DNA of 64,000 nt from TMP-86 sp044226865. Its GTDB lineage: Bacteria > Pseudomonadota > Gammaproteobacteria > Steroidobacterales > Steroidobacteraceae. A program made the position numbers and the translations under genes. Every line of letters begins with the position of its first letter. Position 1 is the stretch's first letter. The stretch is taken from the NCBI GenBank assembly GCA_044226865.1, contig JBGAGE010000011.1:133688-197687 (forward strand), written 5' to 3'. The notes beneath the pieces are model-generated. The model did no database searches and was not told the origin of the DNA. It saw nothing but the letters and a program-made list of their open reading frames with translations. This document shows positions 24,912 to 32,796 of the stretch, piece by piece.

Positions 24912-25463
24912 GCCTTGGCGTTGATGCTCGGTGCGATGGCGCTGTTGGGCTTAGGGATCTTCGGCCCAGGCATTGCCACGGGCCTCGTCTCCGGCGCCCC
25001 GCAGCTAGGTGCCGGCGCGGCGGCAGGGACGGCGCTCGGCGTCGCCGGCGTGGCGGTGGCATCCGGTGCCGCGGCGGTCGGTGCGGGACGCGCGGCGGTC
25101 GCGGTCGGGCGATCGAGCATCGGCGCTGCCTCTTCACTGGCAGGCGATGCACGAGCGGCCTATCGAGCAGCCTCGGCGGACGTGGAGGGGAGTCCTGCCG
25201 CCAGGGTCGGTGCTGGCCTCGCTGGCGTTGTCCGGACCGGTGCGCGTGCGGCAGCCACCAAGATCAAGTCTTGGGTGCAATCGGCCACCGAGACCCCGGC
25301 GCCTGAAGCCGAGTCGTCACCGCCGGCGGAAGCGCCCGATTGGGCCCGGCGACTTCAGCGCCAGCAACACATCGAGCGCGGTGTCACGACCGCCGCCCAT
25401 ACGCTCAATCAGGGGGATAAAGGCGGCTCTGGCGCCTCCCCCTCCCTGACCGAAGAGGACTGA
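24912..25463 (+). pseudogene. trbL: trbL, 3' fragment (conjugative transfer membrane protein)
   Basis: C-terminal part of a P-type conjugative-transfer protein TrbL/VirB6-like: a hydrophobic helix followed by LGIFGPGIATGLVSGAPQLG and a long Ala/Gly-rich tail (GAGAAAGTALGVAG and onward), ending RGVTTAAHTLNQGDKGG. The 5' part is cut off by the right end of the IS21 element. trbF follows after six bases, as in IncP and ICE-type trb operons (trbBCDEJLFGI). The upstream trb genes are absent from the window. Confidence 0.75.
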
Positions 25464-25653
25464 TCAACGTGTTCAAACGCGCCAGCATTCGCTATTCCGA
25501 TAGCCCCAAACCCGTCACTCCCTACCAGGCGCCACAGCAGCAGTGGGATGAGCGGATCGGCTCTGCCCGAGTGCAAGCCCGCAATTGGCGGCTCATGGCC
25601 CTCGGTTCTTCCCTTGGAGTTGACCCGCTTTCGTAGACACCCCACTGTTAGTA

Positions 25654-25980
25654 ATGGAGGTGTTGGAGATGGCGGCCAAGACGATCCGGTATACGCCGGA
25701 GTTTAAGCGGCAGATGGTGGAGCTGTTCCACTCGGGTAGGACTGCAAGGTCCTTATCGAAGGAGTACGGACCGACGCCCTGGACGATTGCGCTGTGGGTC
25801 CGGCAGGACAAGCGCGATGCCGGCAAAGGCGATGGCGGGTTGACCAGTTCAGAGCGAGAGGAGCTGTTGAGATTGCGGCGCGAGGTCCGCAAGCTCAAGG
25901 AGGAGCGGGAGATCCTGTCAAAAGCCGCGGCCTGGTTCGCAACGGAGAGCGGGACCTCGAAGCGCTCTTCGGGTTCGTGA
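25654..25980 (+). CDS. IS3-family OrfA (copy 1)
   Basis: 108 residues. The N-terminal helix-turn-helix (YTPEFKRQMVELFHSGRTARSLSKEYG) binds the terminal repeats. A leucine-zipper-like C-terminus (LLRLRREVRKLKEEREILSKAAAWF) dimerises. OrfB overlaps in the -1 frame. It belongs with the IS3 element that splits trbF. Confidence 0.9.
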   Translation: MEVLEMAAKTIRYTPEFKRQMVELFHSGRTARSLSKEYGPTPWTIALWVRQDKRDAGKGDGGLTSSEREELLRLRREVRKLKEEREILSKAAAWFATESGTSKRSSGS

Positions 25981-26879
25981 AGGTGAACCAGGCCACCCAT
26001 CCGGTGGGGATGATGTGCCGGCTGCTGCGGATTTCGAGGAGCGGTTACTACGCCTGGCTGGAACGGCCGATGTGCGCGCGGGCGCGCATGGATTTGGCGC
26101 TGACGGCGAGGATCGAGTCGATCTACCGGCGGTCCAAGGAGACCTACGGCTCGCCGAACATCCATGCGGAGCTCGCCGACGATCATGGCATTCGTGTGGG
26201 ACGCAAGCGCGTGGCGCGACTGATGCGCGCGGCAGGCCTTCGCGGAGCGACGTTGCGCAAGTATGTGGTCACGACGTTGCGGGATCCGCAGCAAAAGCCC
26301 GAGCTCGATCTGGTCAAACGCCAGTTCTTCACCGACGGCCCGGACCGGTTGTGGGTGGCCGATATCACCTACATCCCAACCTGGTCGGGATTTTTGTATC
26401 TGGCGATGGTGATGGATGTGTTCTCGCGCCGCATCGTCGGTTGGGCGATGGAGAGCCACTTGCGCACCGAACTGATCCTCGCGGCGCTGAACATGGCGGT
26501 CACGCGGCGCCGGCCGCAGGCGGTCATCCATCACTCCGACCGCGGCTGCCAATACACGAGCTATGCGTTTGGTAAGCGATGCCGTGAAGCCGGAGTGATG
26601 CCTTCGATGGGATCGGTCGGGGATGCCTACGACAACGCGATGGCGGAGAGCTTCTTCGCCTCGCTCGAGCGCGAGGTGCTCGATCGCCGCCGCTTCCAAA
26701 GCCAGGCGGAGGCCAAGATGGCCGTGTTCGAGTGGATCGAGGGCTGGTACAACCCGCATCGGCGGCACTCCTCTCTCGGTTATCGCTCCCCGGTCAACTT
26801 CGAGCGTACGCACCAGCGTTCAGTCGAAGCGGTGGAGAGCTTCTGCCGCTTGCAGCGGCAGACCCCGATTGCGGTGTAA
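25977..26879 (+). CDS. IS3-family OrfB transposase (copy 1)
   Basis: About 300 residues from the GTG at 25977; in the element it is probably made as an OrfAB fusion. The HTH_21 region is followed by the rve integrase core: first D in LWVADITYIPTW, second D in VIHHSDRGCQYTS and the E in DNAMAESFFASLERE, ending in YNPHRRHSSLGYRSP. All catalytic residues are present, so the element could be active. Confidence 0.92.
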   Translation: MKVNQATHPVGMMCRLLRISRSGYYAWLERPMCARARMDLALTARIESIYRRSKETYGSPNIHAELADDHGIRVGRKRVARLMRAAGLRGATLRKYVVTTLRDPQQKPELDLVKRQFFTDGPDRLWVADITYIPTWSGFLYLAMVMDVFSRRIVGWAMESHLRTELILAALNMAVTRRRPQAVIHHSDRGCQYTSYAFGKRCREAGVMPSMGSVGDAYDNAMAESFFASLEREVLDRRRFQSQAEAKMAVFEWIEGWYNPHRRHSSLGYRSPVNFERTHQRSVEAVESFCRLQRQTPIAV

Positions 26880-27507
26880 GATCGATGGAGATCAAGTTAG
26901 GAACGAAGACGACAAACTGTCCACGGAAACGGGGCAACTCCACCTCCTGGCGCTAATGACGACAATAGGGCTCATCGGGTTTGCGATGCGCTCTACGATT
27001 ACCCCGTACATCGTGGAGGTGGACGGGCAGGGCAGTGTGCGGTCGGTAGCGCGCGTCGCAGAGACCTATCAGCCCACCGATGCGCAAGTCGCTCATCAAC
27101 TCGAGCGCTTCATACGGGACGTTCGCTCGGTACCCCTGGACCCCGTCGTCCTGCGGGATAACTGGCTGGAAGCCTACGATTTCACCACCCAGCGCGGCGC
27201 AATCACCTTGAATGAATTCGCGCGTGCCAATGATCCCTTCAAGAACGTGGGTCAAAGCTCAGCTTCCGTCGAAGTGATCAGTGTCGTGCGTGCTTCTCCG
27301 ACTTCCTTCCAAGTGCGCTGGGTTGAGCATCGCTACACCAACGGATCACCTTCGGCGGCGGAGCACTGGACTGCGATCTTGACCGTTCTCATGAGCCCAC
27401 CGCGGGATGAAGCGAAACTCCGCAAAAACCCGCTCGGTGTCTATGTCGATGCCCTGAGTTGGACACGTGAACTCGGCGGCAAGTAACCATCAAGGAGATA
27501 GGAAGCA

Positions 27508-28491
27508 ATGCGAACAATATGGTGTGCGCCTCTGGCCGCGTTGGTGCTGGTGGGTTGTGCGGGCAAGCCAGTCCGGCCGACGGTTGTCGATGCGGTGGAG
27601 GCTCGCCGGGTCGGCGATCCTCCCAAACCGGTTCAGTTGATCGAGATCCCGCAGCTCCTGCCCTTGCCGGGGCAGATGAAGCCGTTCCCGGTCGACCCCT
27701 TTCCGACCGTCGACACGCCGGACCCGATCAAGAGGGTTACACGTGCCAATGAGCTGGCTCGGGTGGAACCCACGAAGGCGAACTTCATCAACGCCACCCA
27801 GGTCTGGCCATTCAACCCGGATGCGCTGTACCAGGTGTACGCGAGCCCTGAGAAGATCACTGACATCGTGCTGGAGGCAGGGGAGGAACTGATCTCGGTC
27901 TCGGCAGGTGACACCGTGCGCTGGGTCATTGGCGATACCACCAGCGGATCGGGGGCCCAGGCCCAGGTGCATATCCTGGTCAAGCCCACCCGACCGGACT
28001 TGCGTACGAACCTTGTCATCAATACGAACCGGCGTACCTATCACCTGGAGATCTCGGCGACGACCTTGACCTGGATGTCCTCGATCAGCTGGCAATACCC
28101 GCTGGATCAACTGGCGGTGCTCAAGGGTACGAATCGCCGTGCAGAATCCGTGGCGGCGGTCGCCGACGGCATTGCGCTCGACCGGCTGAATTTCAACTAT
28201 GAGATCTCCGGTGCCTCTCCCGCCTGGCGACCTGTGCGGGCATTCGATGATGGAGAGAAGGTCTATCTGCAGTTTCCGGCCGGAATTGCGCAGACGGATA
28301 TGCCGCCGTTGTTCATCGTAGGGGCTCGCCAGCAAGCAGAACTCGTGAATTATCGGGTTAAGGCTCCGTATTACATCGTCGATCGCTTGTTCGATGCGGC
28401 TGAGCTGCGTTTGGGCGATAAAAAAACGGAGCTGCGCGTCAGGATCGAACGCAAGGCGCCGGACACTTCGAAGCGGGCGAGGGCGTCGTGA
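27508..28491 (+). CDS. trbG: TrbG, conjugative-transfer outer-membrane-complex protein
   Basis: VirB9-like component of the type IV secretion channel, 327 residues with a lipobox-like signal (LVLVGCAGKP). The core region TLTWMSSISWQYP and the following FNYEISG..PAWRPVRAFDDGEKVYLQFP are typical of TrbG/VirB9 beta-sandwich domains. It is the only intact trb gene in the window. It lies 21 bases after trbF and overlaps trbI by four bases. Confidence 0.9.
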   Translation: MRTIWCAPLAALVLVGCAGKPVRPTVVDAVEARRVGDPPKPVQLIEIPQLLPLPGQMKPFPVDPFPTVDTPDPIKRVTRANELARVEPTKANFINATQVWPFNPDALYQVYASPEKITDIVLEAGEELISVSAGDTVRWVIGDTTSGSGAQAQVHILVKPTRPDLRTNLVINTNRRTYHLEISATTLTWMSSISWQYPLDQLAVLKGTNRRAESVAAVADGIALDRLNFNYEISGASPAWRPVRAFDDGEKVYLQFPAGIAQTDMPPLFIVGARQQAELVNYRVKAPYYIVDRLFDAAELRLGDKKTELRVRIERKAPDTSKRARAS

Positions 28492-29295
28492 GCGGCACCG
28501 GGCGCGGCGTTGGGTCGGAGGGGTTGGAATTACGGGCGAAGCCGCGGCCCGTGACTCGGATCAACCGAAAAGCCCTGATGCTTGCCATCATCGGCGCTGG
28601 TGCCGTCGCCTTGGTTGCGACTTGGTGGGCCCTGCGGGCGTCGACCCACGTCACGGGCGACAGCGAGTCTCTTCCGGCAGCGACCAGCTCGGTAACCAGG
28701 GCCGAGGGGCTTTCAAGCCTACCGTCTGATTACGACGACTGGCGACCGATCCCCAAACTGGGGCCGCCGGCGGGCGAGTTGGGGAGGCCTGTGCTTCGAT
28801 CAGAGCAGGAGGCGGGGATCGACACTTCGGGAGTTCAATCTTTTCGTCCGAACCCTGAGGTCGACGCGCAGCGCGTCGCGCGTCTTCGCTTGCAAGATGA
28901 GGCGGAGGCAGCGGCTAAGGCGCAGGTGTTCTTTCAGACCCGTCGCTCCATCGGTGCGCCTGCGGTAATCGCGCGGCCAACTACGGCCGCTGTGGTTGAC
29001 GGCCACTTGGAGCCCATAGCTCCGAGGGGTGAGGACTCGGAAGGGTCGGATCAGGTTCGCAAGCGTCGATTTGTGGAGGACGATTCGGATCCGCGAGTTG
29101 AAGCAAACGGAACGTTACGGAAACCGCGCTCTACCTATCAGTTGATGGCAGGTACCATCATTTCGGCCGCGCTGGTTACGGGAATCAATTCAGACCTTCC
29201 AGGCCAGGCCATCGCGTCGGTGACGCAGAATGTGTGGGCTGCTACTAGTTTCGTTGACACCGAGTTAGAGCGATGATGCTACAACGAGGTGGATT

Positions 29296-29586
29296 ATGGG
29301 ACGCAGGGTTTTCACTCGAGAGTTCAAGCTCGAGGCGGTCAAGCTGGTCAAAGAGCGCGGGATGTCCATATCCCAGGTGGCGCGGGATCTGGGGATCGTG
29401 CCCAGTGTGGTGGGCCGGTGGGTTCGAGAAGGGACGGCAGATCGGGCGCAAGCATTTCCCGGCCGCGGGCAGATGAAGCCGGACGATGCCGAGATTGCTC
29501 GCTTGAAGCGCGAGCTGGCCAGGACAAAGGCCGAGCGGGATATTCTAAAAAAAACCATCGGGTTCTTCGTGAAGGACCCGACGTGA
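29296..29586 (+). CDS. IS3-family OrfA (trbI element)
   Basis: 96 residues. The helix-turn-helix FTREFKLEAVKLVKERGMSISQVARDLG precedes a leucine-zipper-like segment (AEIARLKRELARTKAERDILKK). The run of eight adenines within the last part of the gene is where ribosomes would slip into the OrfB frame. Confidence 0.9.
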   Translation: MGRRVFTREFKLEAVKLVKERGMSISQVARDLGIVPSVVGRWVREGTADRAQAFPGRGQMKPDDAEIARLKRELARTKAERDILKKTIGFFVKDPT

Positions 29587-30449
29587 AGTTCGCTGCCATT
29601 GCTCAGTACCGGCACTTGTGGCCGCTGTCTTGGATGTGCGAGCTATTCGATGTCACGCGGGCAGGCTTTTACGCCTGGAGCAACAGAGCACCGAGCGCAC
29701 GTAAACGGCTGGATGCCGAGCAGAGCGTGCTGATCCGCGCCAGCTTTGCCGATAGCGACCAGACCTACGGAGCCCGGCGTGTGCGGCGCGATCTTCGGGA
29801 CTGGGGCCAGAGTTGCGGGATTCATCGCGTGGAGCGGCTGATGCGCCTGGCTCGGCTGGAAGCGCGGCCCAAGCGTCGCCGGCTCCCTTTTGACCCTGGA
29901 ACTCGCCAGGAGAGCTGCATTGCGCCCAACGTGCTGGAGCGGCGATTTGATTCGGCGGAGCCGAACCGCAAATGGGTGGCCGATTTCACCTACCTGTGGA
30001 CCGCTCAAGGCTGGCTGTACGTGGCGGTGGTGCTGGATCTGTTCTCCCGGCGCGTCGTGGGCTGGTCGATGAGCGCTCAGATGACTTCCCAGTTAGTAAC
30101 CGATGCGATGCTGATGGCGATCTGGCGCCGCGGCCCACTCCAAGCGCTGCTCAGTCACTCTGACCAGGGCAGTCAATATACGAGTGAGCAATTTCAGCGG
30201 CTTCTGAGCGCCCACGGGATCACCTGCAGCATGAGCCGGAGCGGTGACTGTTGGGACAATGCTGCGATGGAGAGCTTTTTCTCGACGCTGAAGATCGAGA
30301 GGACCAACCGCAAACAATACCTCACACGTGACGACGCACGGGCAGATGTGTTTGACTACATCGAGCGGTTCTACAATGCGAAGCGCAGGCACTCGACATT
30401 GGGATATCTGAGTCCGATTAATTACGAGAAATCGGCGGGCTTAGGCTGA
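29583..30449 (+). CDS. IS3-family OrfB transposase (trbI element)
   Basis: 288 residues from a GTG. An HTH_21-type region (TYGARRVRRDLRDWG) precedes the DDE core: D in WVADFTYLWTAQGWLYVAVV, D in LLSHSDQGSQYTS and E in DNAAMESFFSTLKIER, ending NAKRRHSTLGYLSPINYE. The motif set is intact. Confidence 0.93.
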   Translation: MKFAAIAQYRHLWPLSWMCELFDVTRAGFYAWSNRAPSARKRLDAEQSVLIRASFADSDQTYGARRVRRDLRDWGQSCGIHRVERLMRLARLEARPKRRRLPFDPGTRQESCIAPNVLERRFDSAEPNRKWVADFTYLWTAQGWLYVAVVLDLFSRRVVGWSMSAQMTSQLVTDAMLMAIWRRGPLQALLSHSDQGSQYTSEQFQRLLSAHGITCSMSRSGDCWDNAAMESFFSTLKIERTNRKQYLTRDDARADVFDYIERFYNAKRRHSTLGYLSPINYEKSAGLG

Positions 30450-30948
30450 AGGTGGTGTCAACAGAACCGGTAGCAGCCCAGTGTTCGATACGGTGACTGG
30501 GGAGCATCTGTTGATTCCTCAAGGCTCCCGACTCATTGGGCAGTACGACAGCCAGGTGAGTTTCGGTCAGCGCCGTGTTCTACTGGTATGGACAAGGTTG
30601 ATCCGCCCGGACGGAGCTTCGATTACGCTGGATCGGCTGCAAGCGTCGGATGCGAGTGGTTCCTCAGGATTGGAAGACCGCGTAGACTGGCATTGGAATC
30701 GAATCTTCGCCGGAGCTGCCATATCGACGCTGTTGGGCGTCAATGCGGAACTCGCCGCCAATAATCGCGGTATAAATTCCGATTCGCTTGTCGTGGCCGG
30801 TCGACAGAGTGCTCAGGACACCATCAACCAGCTCGGACAGCAACTTACACGGCGTAATCTGAATATTCAACCGACGCTGAAGATTCGACCCGGATTTCCC
30901 CTCAGTATCGTCGTCAATCGGGATATCGAAATGAACACAATCAATTGA

Positions 30949-32215
30949 TGACCTTTATTAGAGCTAGAGGTAGTGCGACGCTCCCGCATTCACCGTGATC
31001 CTCACTGCTCCTTTGCGGGTGCCTTTCACGTGCGGCTCATATCGGCCGCCGATTTCAATATCTGAAGCTGTGGAGCGCAGATTTAATCGCCGCAAGCTCT
31101 GGCACATTTGAGCATGGCAGCCGAAATCGACATCACCTCCCTGTCCTTAAGATTCTCATCATAAACCGACGGATCTCCACCAAGGCCGCTGGACGCTTTA
31201 GACCGGAGTCGACGACCAGATAGGTCTATTGACTCGTGATGCGATCGCAGTAGTGCGCTGGTTAACCCAGACTTCACACTGCGCCCTTACCTCCAGCAAT
31301 GAAAGGGAAGCCCATGAGCAAGCTTTGGGCGGGGGAGGGTTAGATTGTTGCTACACCAAGACGTCCTCAATTCGAGAGGGAGGTCCGGCCTGAAATAGTT
31401 GGCGAGAAAGGCCGACATCCACAGCTAGCCCGTGGCCGGGCGGCGCTCTGGACACCTTAAATGGGAAGATGCGACTTGGATGCCTCAATCCGAGGCGAAG
31501 TTCCTAACGAAGATAGGCAATGGAAACAGCTGGTTACAGGTTCGGTGAGATTCTTCTCCACACTGCAACCCTCGAACGCTTCGTCGGAGTGCGAACTTTT
31601 CTCAAATCCTGAATTCTAGCGTCCAATGACTATACAGGCGCGAGCCTGCCCGCTTCCCGCCGGCGGAAAGGCAGCGGTGATGCTGTCTCGGATCGCGAGG
31701 CGCTCAATAGACTTCAAGGGCCAACAGGACCTTAGATCGTTAGGAACTAAGGGTATTTACCGGTGGATTGACCGACCGGCGTATCGTAGTCTTGCTAAAT
31801 GAGAAGCATGCGCCAGCATCTCCCCTCGTTGACGGTAGTATCTCCGTTGTTGCAGACGTGAGATGAGAGATCGCAACTGTATCTGCGTCCCTACGGCGGC
31901 GGTGCCCACGCGTCTCACCCCAAACAGCATCATCCAGTCCTTTCGACCTTCAATTTAGAATTTCACGCGTTGCCACTGGTAATCGTTGACTGGAGGTTGA
32001 AGTAAAGCGGTGATTTGCACGCCTTGCGTGACGTCGTAGGGGTTGTGGATGAGAGTTCGACAGAAATCTGAGGTTTTATCCCGGCACCAGCGTCTTATTT
32101 GCGGCTCAAGGGTTGTGAACTTCAGAGATCGGATAAGCAAAGGAAACGGACGACGGGGCACGATGTCCAACCAGGCATCGTGTGTTTGGCATTACAAATT
32201 TTAGGAGTGTTTGAC
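30949..32215. other. gene-poor stretch after trbI
   Basis: About 1.27 kb in which I find no gene I can support. Frames are short and broken. The longest is a 71-codon minus-strand frame at 31955-32170 that ends like a membrane-protein C-terminus (ITALLQPPVNDYQWQRVKF), which I cannot assign. On the minus strand near 30960-31140 another short frame (DIEIGGRYEPHVKGTRKGAV) looks protein-like but lacks a start. It is probably decayed island DNA between the dead transfer genes and the metal cargo. Confidence 0.4.
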
Positions 32216-32734
32216 ATGAGTAATCTGAGAAACGGTGACTTGAGGGCCGCGATGATGATCATCCTGGCCACTGCAGTCGCAGGGGTTGCGTACGCGACGG
32301 ATCAGCCTCCGAGCCAAGCAAATCCCGCACCGGCAGCGGCTGCGCCCCAAAAGGATCAGGGGCATATGATGATGGATCACTCGCGCGGTGATCCGAAGAG
32401 CATGAATATGATGAAGGACAAGAAGGTGCCTGTTCATCATGAGGGGGACGCGCCGGCCAGTACGGATTCCGCCGGCTGCAAGGAGCATGTGATGATGGAT
32501 CACTCCGTGGGTGATCCCAAGAGCATGAATATGATGAAGTACAAGAAGGTCCCGGTTCACAAGGGTTGCAAACCGGCGGATTCAACCGTCAAGTCCGACA
32601 AACCGGTGGATCATGTGATGATGGATCACTCTGTGGGTGATCCGAAGAGCATGAACATGATGAAGGACAAGAAGGTCCCGATTCACCATGACGGGGCAGC
32701 TGACAAACCCGCCGCCGAGAGCGCCCCCAAGTAG
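32216..32734 (+). CDS. secreted Met/His-rich repeat protein, left copy (three repeats)
   Basis: 172 residues from the ATG at 32216, preceded by AGGAGTG at good spacing. A signal peptide (about residues 1-29, MMIILATAVAGVAYA) and an Ala/Pro/Gln linker are followed by three 26-residue repeats at about residues 50-75, 91-116 and 133-158. Their shared core is MMDHS-x-GDPKSMNMMK-x-KKVP-x-H. Each unit holds five or six Met and two or three His plus Asp, a likely soft-metal (Cu+/Ag+) site. Single cysteines lie in the linkers beside repeat 2 (GCKEH and KGCK). The C-terminus DKPAAESAPK is shared with the paralogue at 62826. I do not recognise a named family; a periplasmic metal-binding role is inferred from composition and neighbours. 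Confidence 0.7.
   Translation: MSNLRNGDLRAAMMIILATAVAGVAYATDQPPSQANPAPAAAAPQKDQGHMMMDHSRGDPKSMNMMKDKKVPVHHEGDAPASTDSAGCKEHVMMDHSVGDPKSMNMMKYKKVPVHKGCKPADSTVKSDKPVDHVMMDHSVGDPKSMNMMKDKKVPIHHDGAADKPAAESAPK
32363..32689 (+). repeat. three 78-bp coding repeats in the left Met/His protein
   Basis: Units at 32363-32440, 32486-32563 and 32612-32689, separated by 45-48 bases of unrelated linker. Amino-acid conservation is strong and concentrated on Met, His, Asp, Gly, Pro and Lys positions. DNA differs at silent sites, so the units are not fresh duplications. Confidence 0.85.
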
Positions 32735-32744
32735 GTGAGGCAGT

Positions 32745-32779
32745 GCGTTGTCCACGACTGGGTCAGTCGTGGGCAACGC
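32745..32779. terminator. bidirectional hairpin between convergent genes
   Basis: GCGTTGTCCACGACTG (32745-32760) and CAGTCGTGGGCAACGC (32764-32779) pair along 16 positions, with one G-T wobble, across a GGT loop. It lies between the stops of the repeat-protein gene and the convergent copper ATPase. The very long stem and the position fit a shared terminator, although T-runs are weak. Confidence 0.6.
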
Positions 32780-32796
32780 CATCGTATGGTTTGTGG

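Larger units (their letters stand above)
25615..26942 (+). mobile_element. IS3-family insertion sequence, copy 1 (in trbF)
   Basis: 1328 bases with ends TGGAGTTGACCCGC (25615) and, inverted, TGGAGTTGCCCCGT (complement from 26942). It is flanked by a 3-bp direct repeat CCT (25612-25614 and 26943-26945). It encodes OrfA and OrfB in overlapping frames, which would be joined by -1 frameshifting. A second, slightly divergent copy starts at 63594. Confidence 0.92.
25469..27486 (+). pseudogene. trbF: trbF split by an IS3-family insertion
   Basis: TrbF is a VirB8-like inner-membrane component of the mating-pair apparatus. The 5' part (25469-25614, GTG start) encodes FKRASIRYSDSPKPVTPYQ up to NWRLMALGSS. 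The 3' part (from 26943) encodes ALMTTIGLIGFAMRSTITPY to DALSWTRELGGK. Removing the element and one CCT copy gives an uninterrupted frame through the single transmembrane helix (MALGSSLLALMTTIGLIGFA), about 230 residues, the usual TrbF size. The insertion therefore broke an intact gene and nothing else has decayed. Confidence 0.85.
29235..30480 (+). mobile_element. IS3-family insertion sequence (in trbI), a different type
   Basis: 1246 bases with imperfect inverted ends TGGGCTGCTAC (29235) and, from 30480 on the complement, TGGGCTGCTAC; both are followed by TTGACACC. The target duplication is GTG (29232-29234 and 30481-30483). OrfA and OrfB overlap, and an A8 run at 29547-29554 is a typical -1 frameshift site. 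It is unrelated at sequence level to the trbF element. Confidence 0.93.
28488..30948 (+). pseudogene. trbI: trbI split by an IS3-family insertion
   Basis: TrbI/VirB10 spans both membranes in the conjugation channel. The 5' part (28488-29234, GTG start overlapping trbG) has a cytoplasmic tail, one transmembrane helix (LMLAIIGAGAVALVATWWALRA) and a proline-rich linker, up to LPGQAIASVTQNV. The 3' part (30484-30948) continues FDTVTGEHLLIPQGSRLIGQYD, VDWHWNRIFAGAAIS and NIQPTLKIRPGFPL. Excising the element and one GTG repeat restores the frame exactly across TQNV-FDTVTG, the conserved VirB10 C-terminal domain. Confidence 0.88.

Noticed and set aside
32363..32689. CRISPR-like or DNA-level tandem array
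   Set aside because: The repeats are coding, in frame, and diverge at silent sites; conservation is at protein level.
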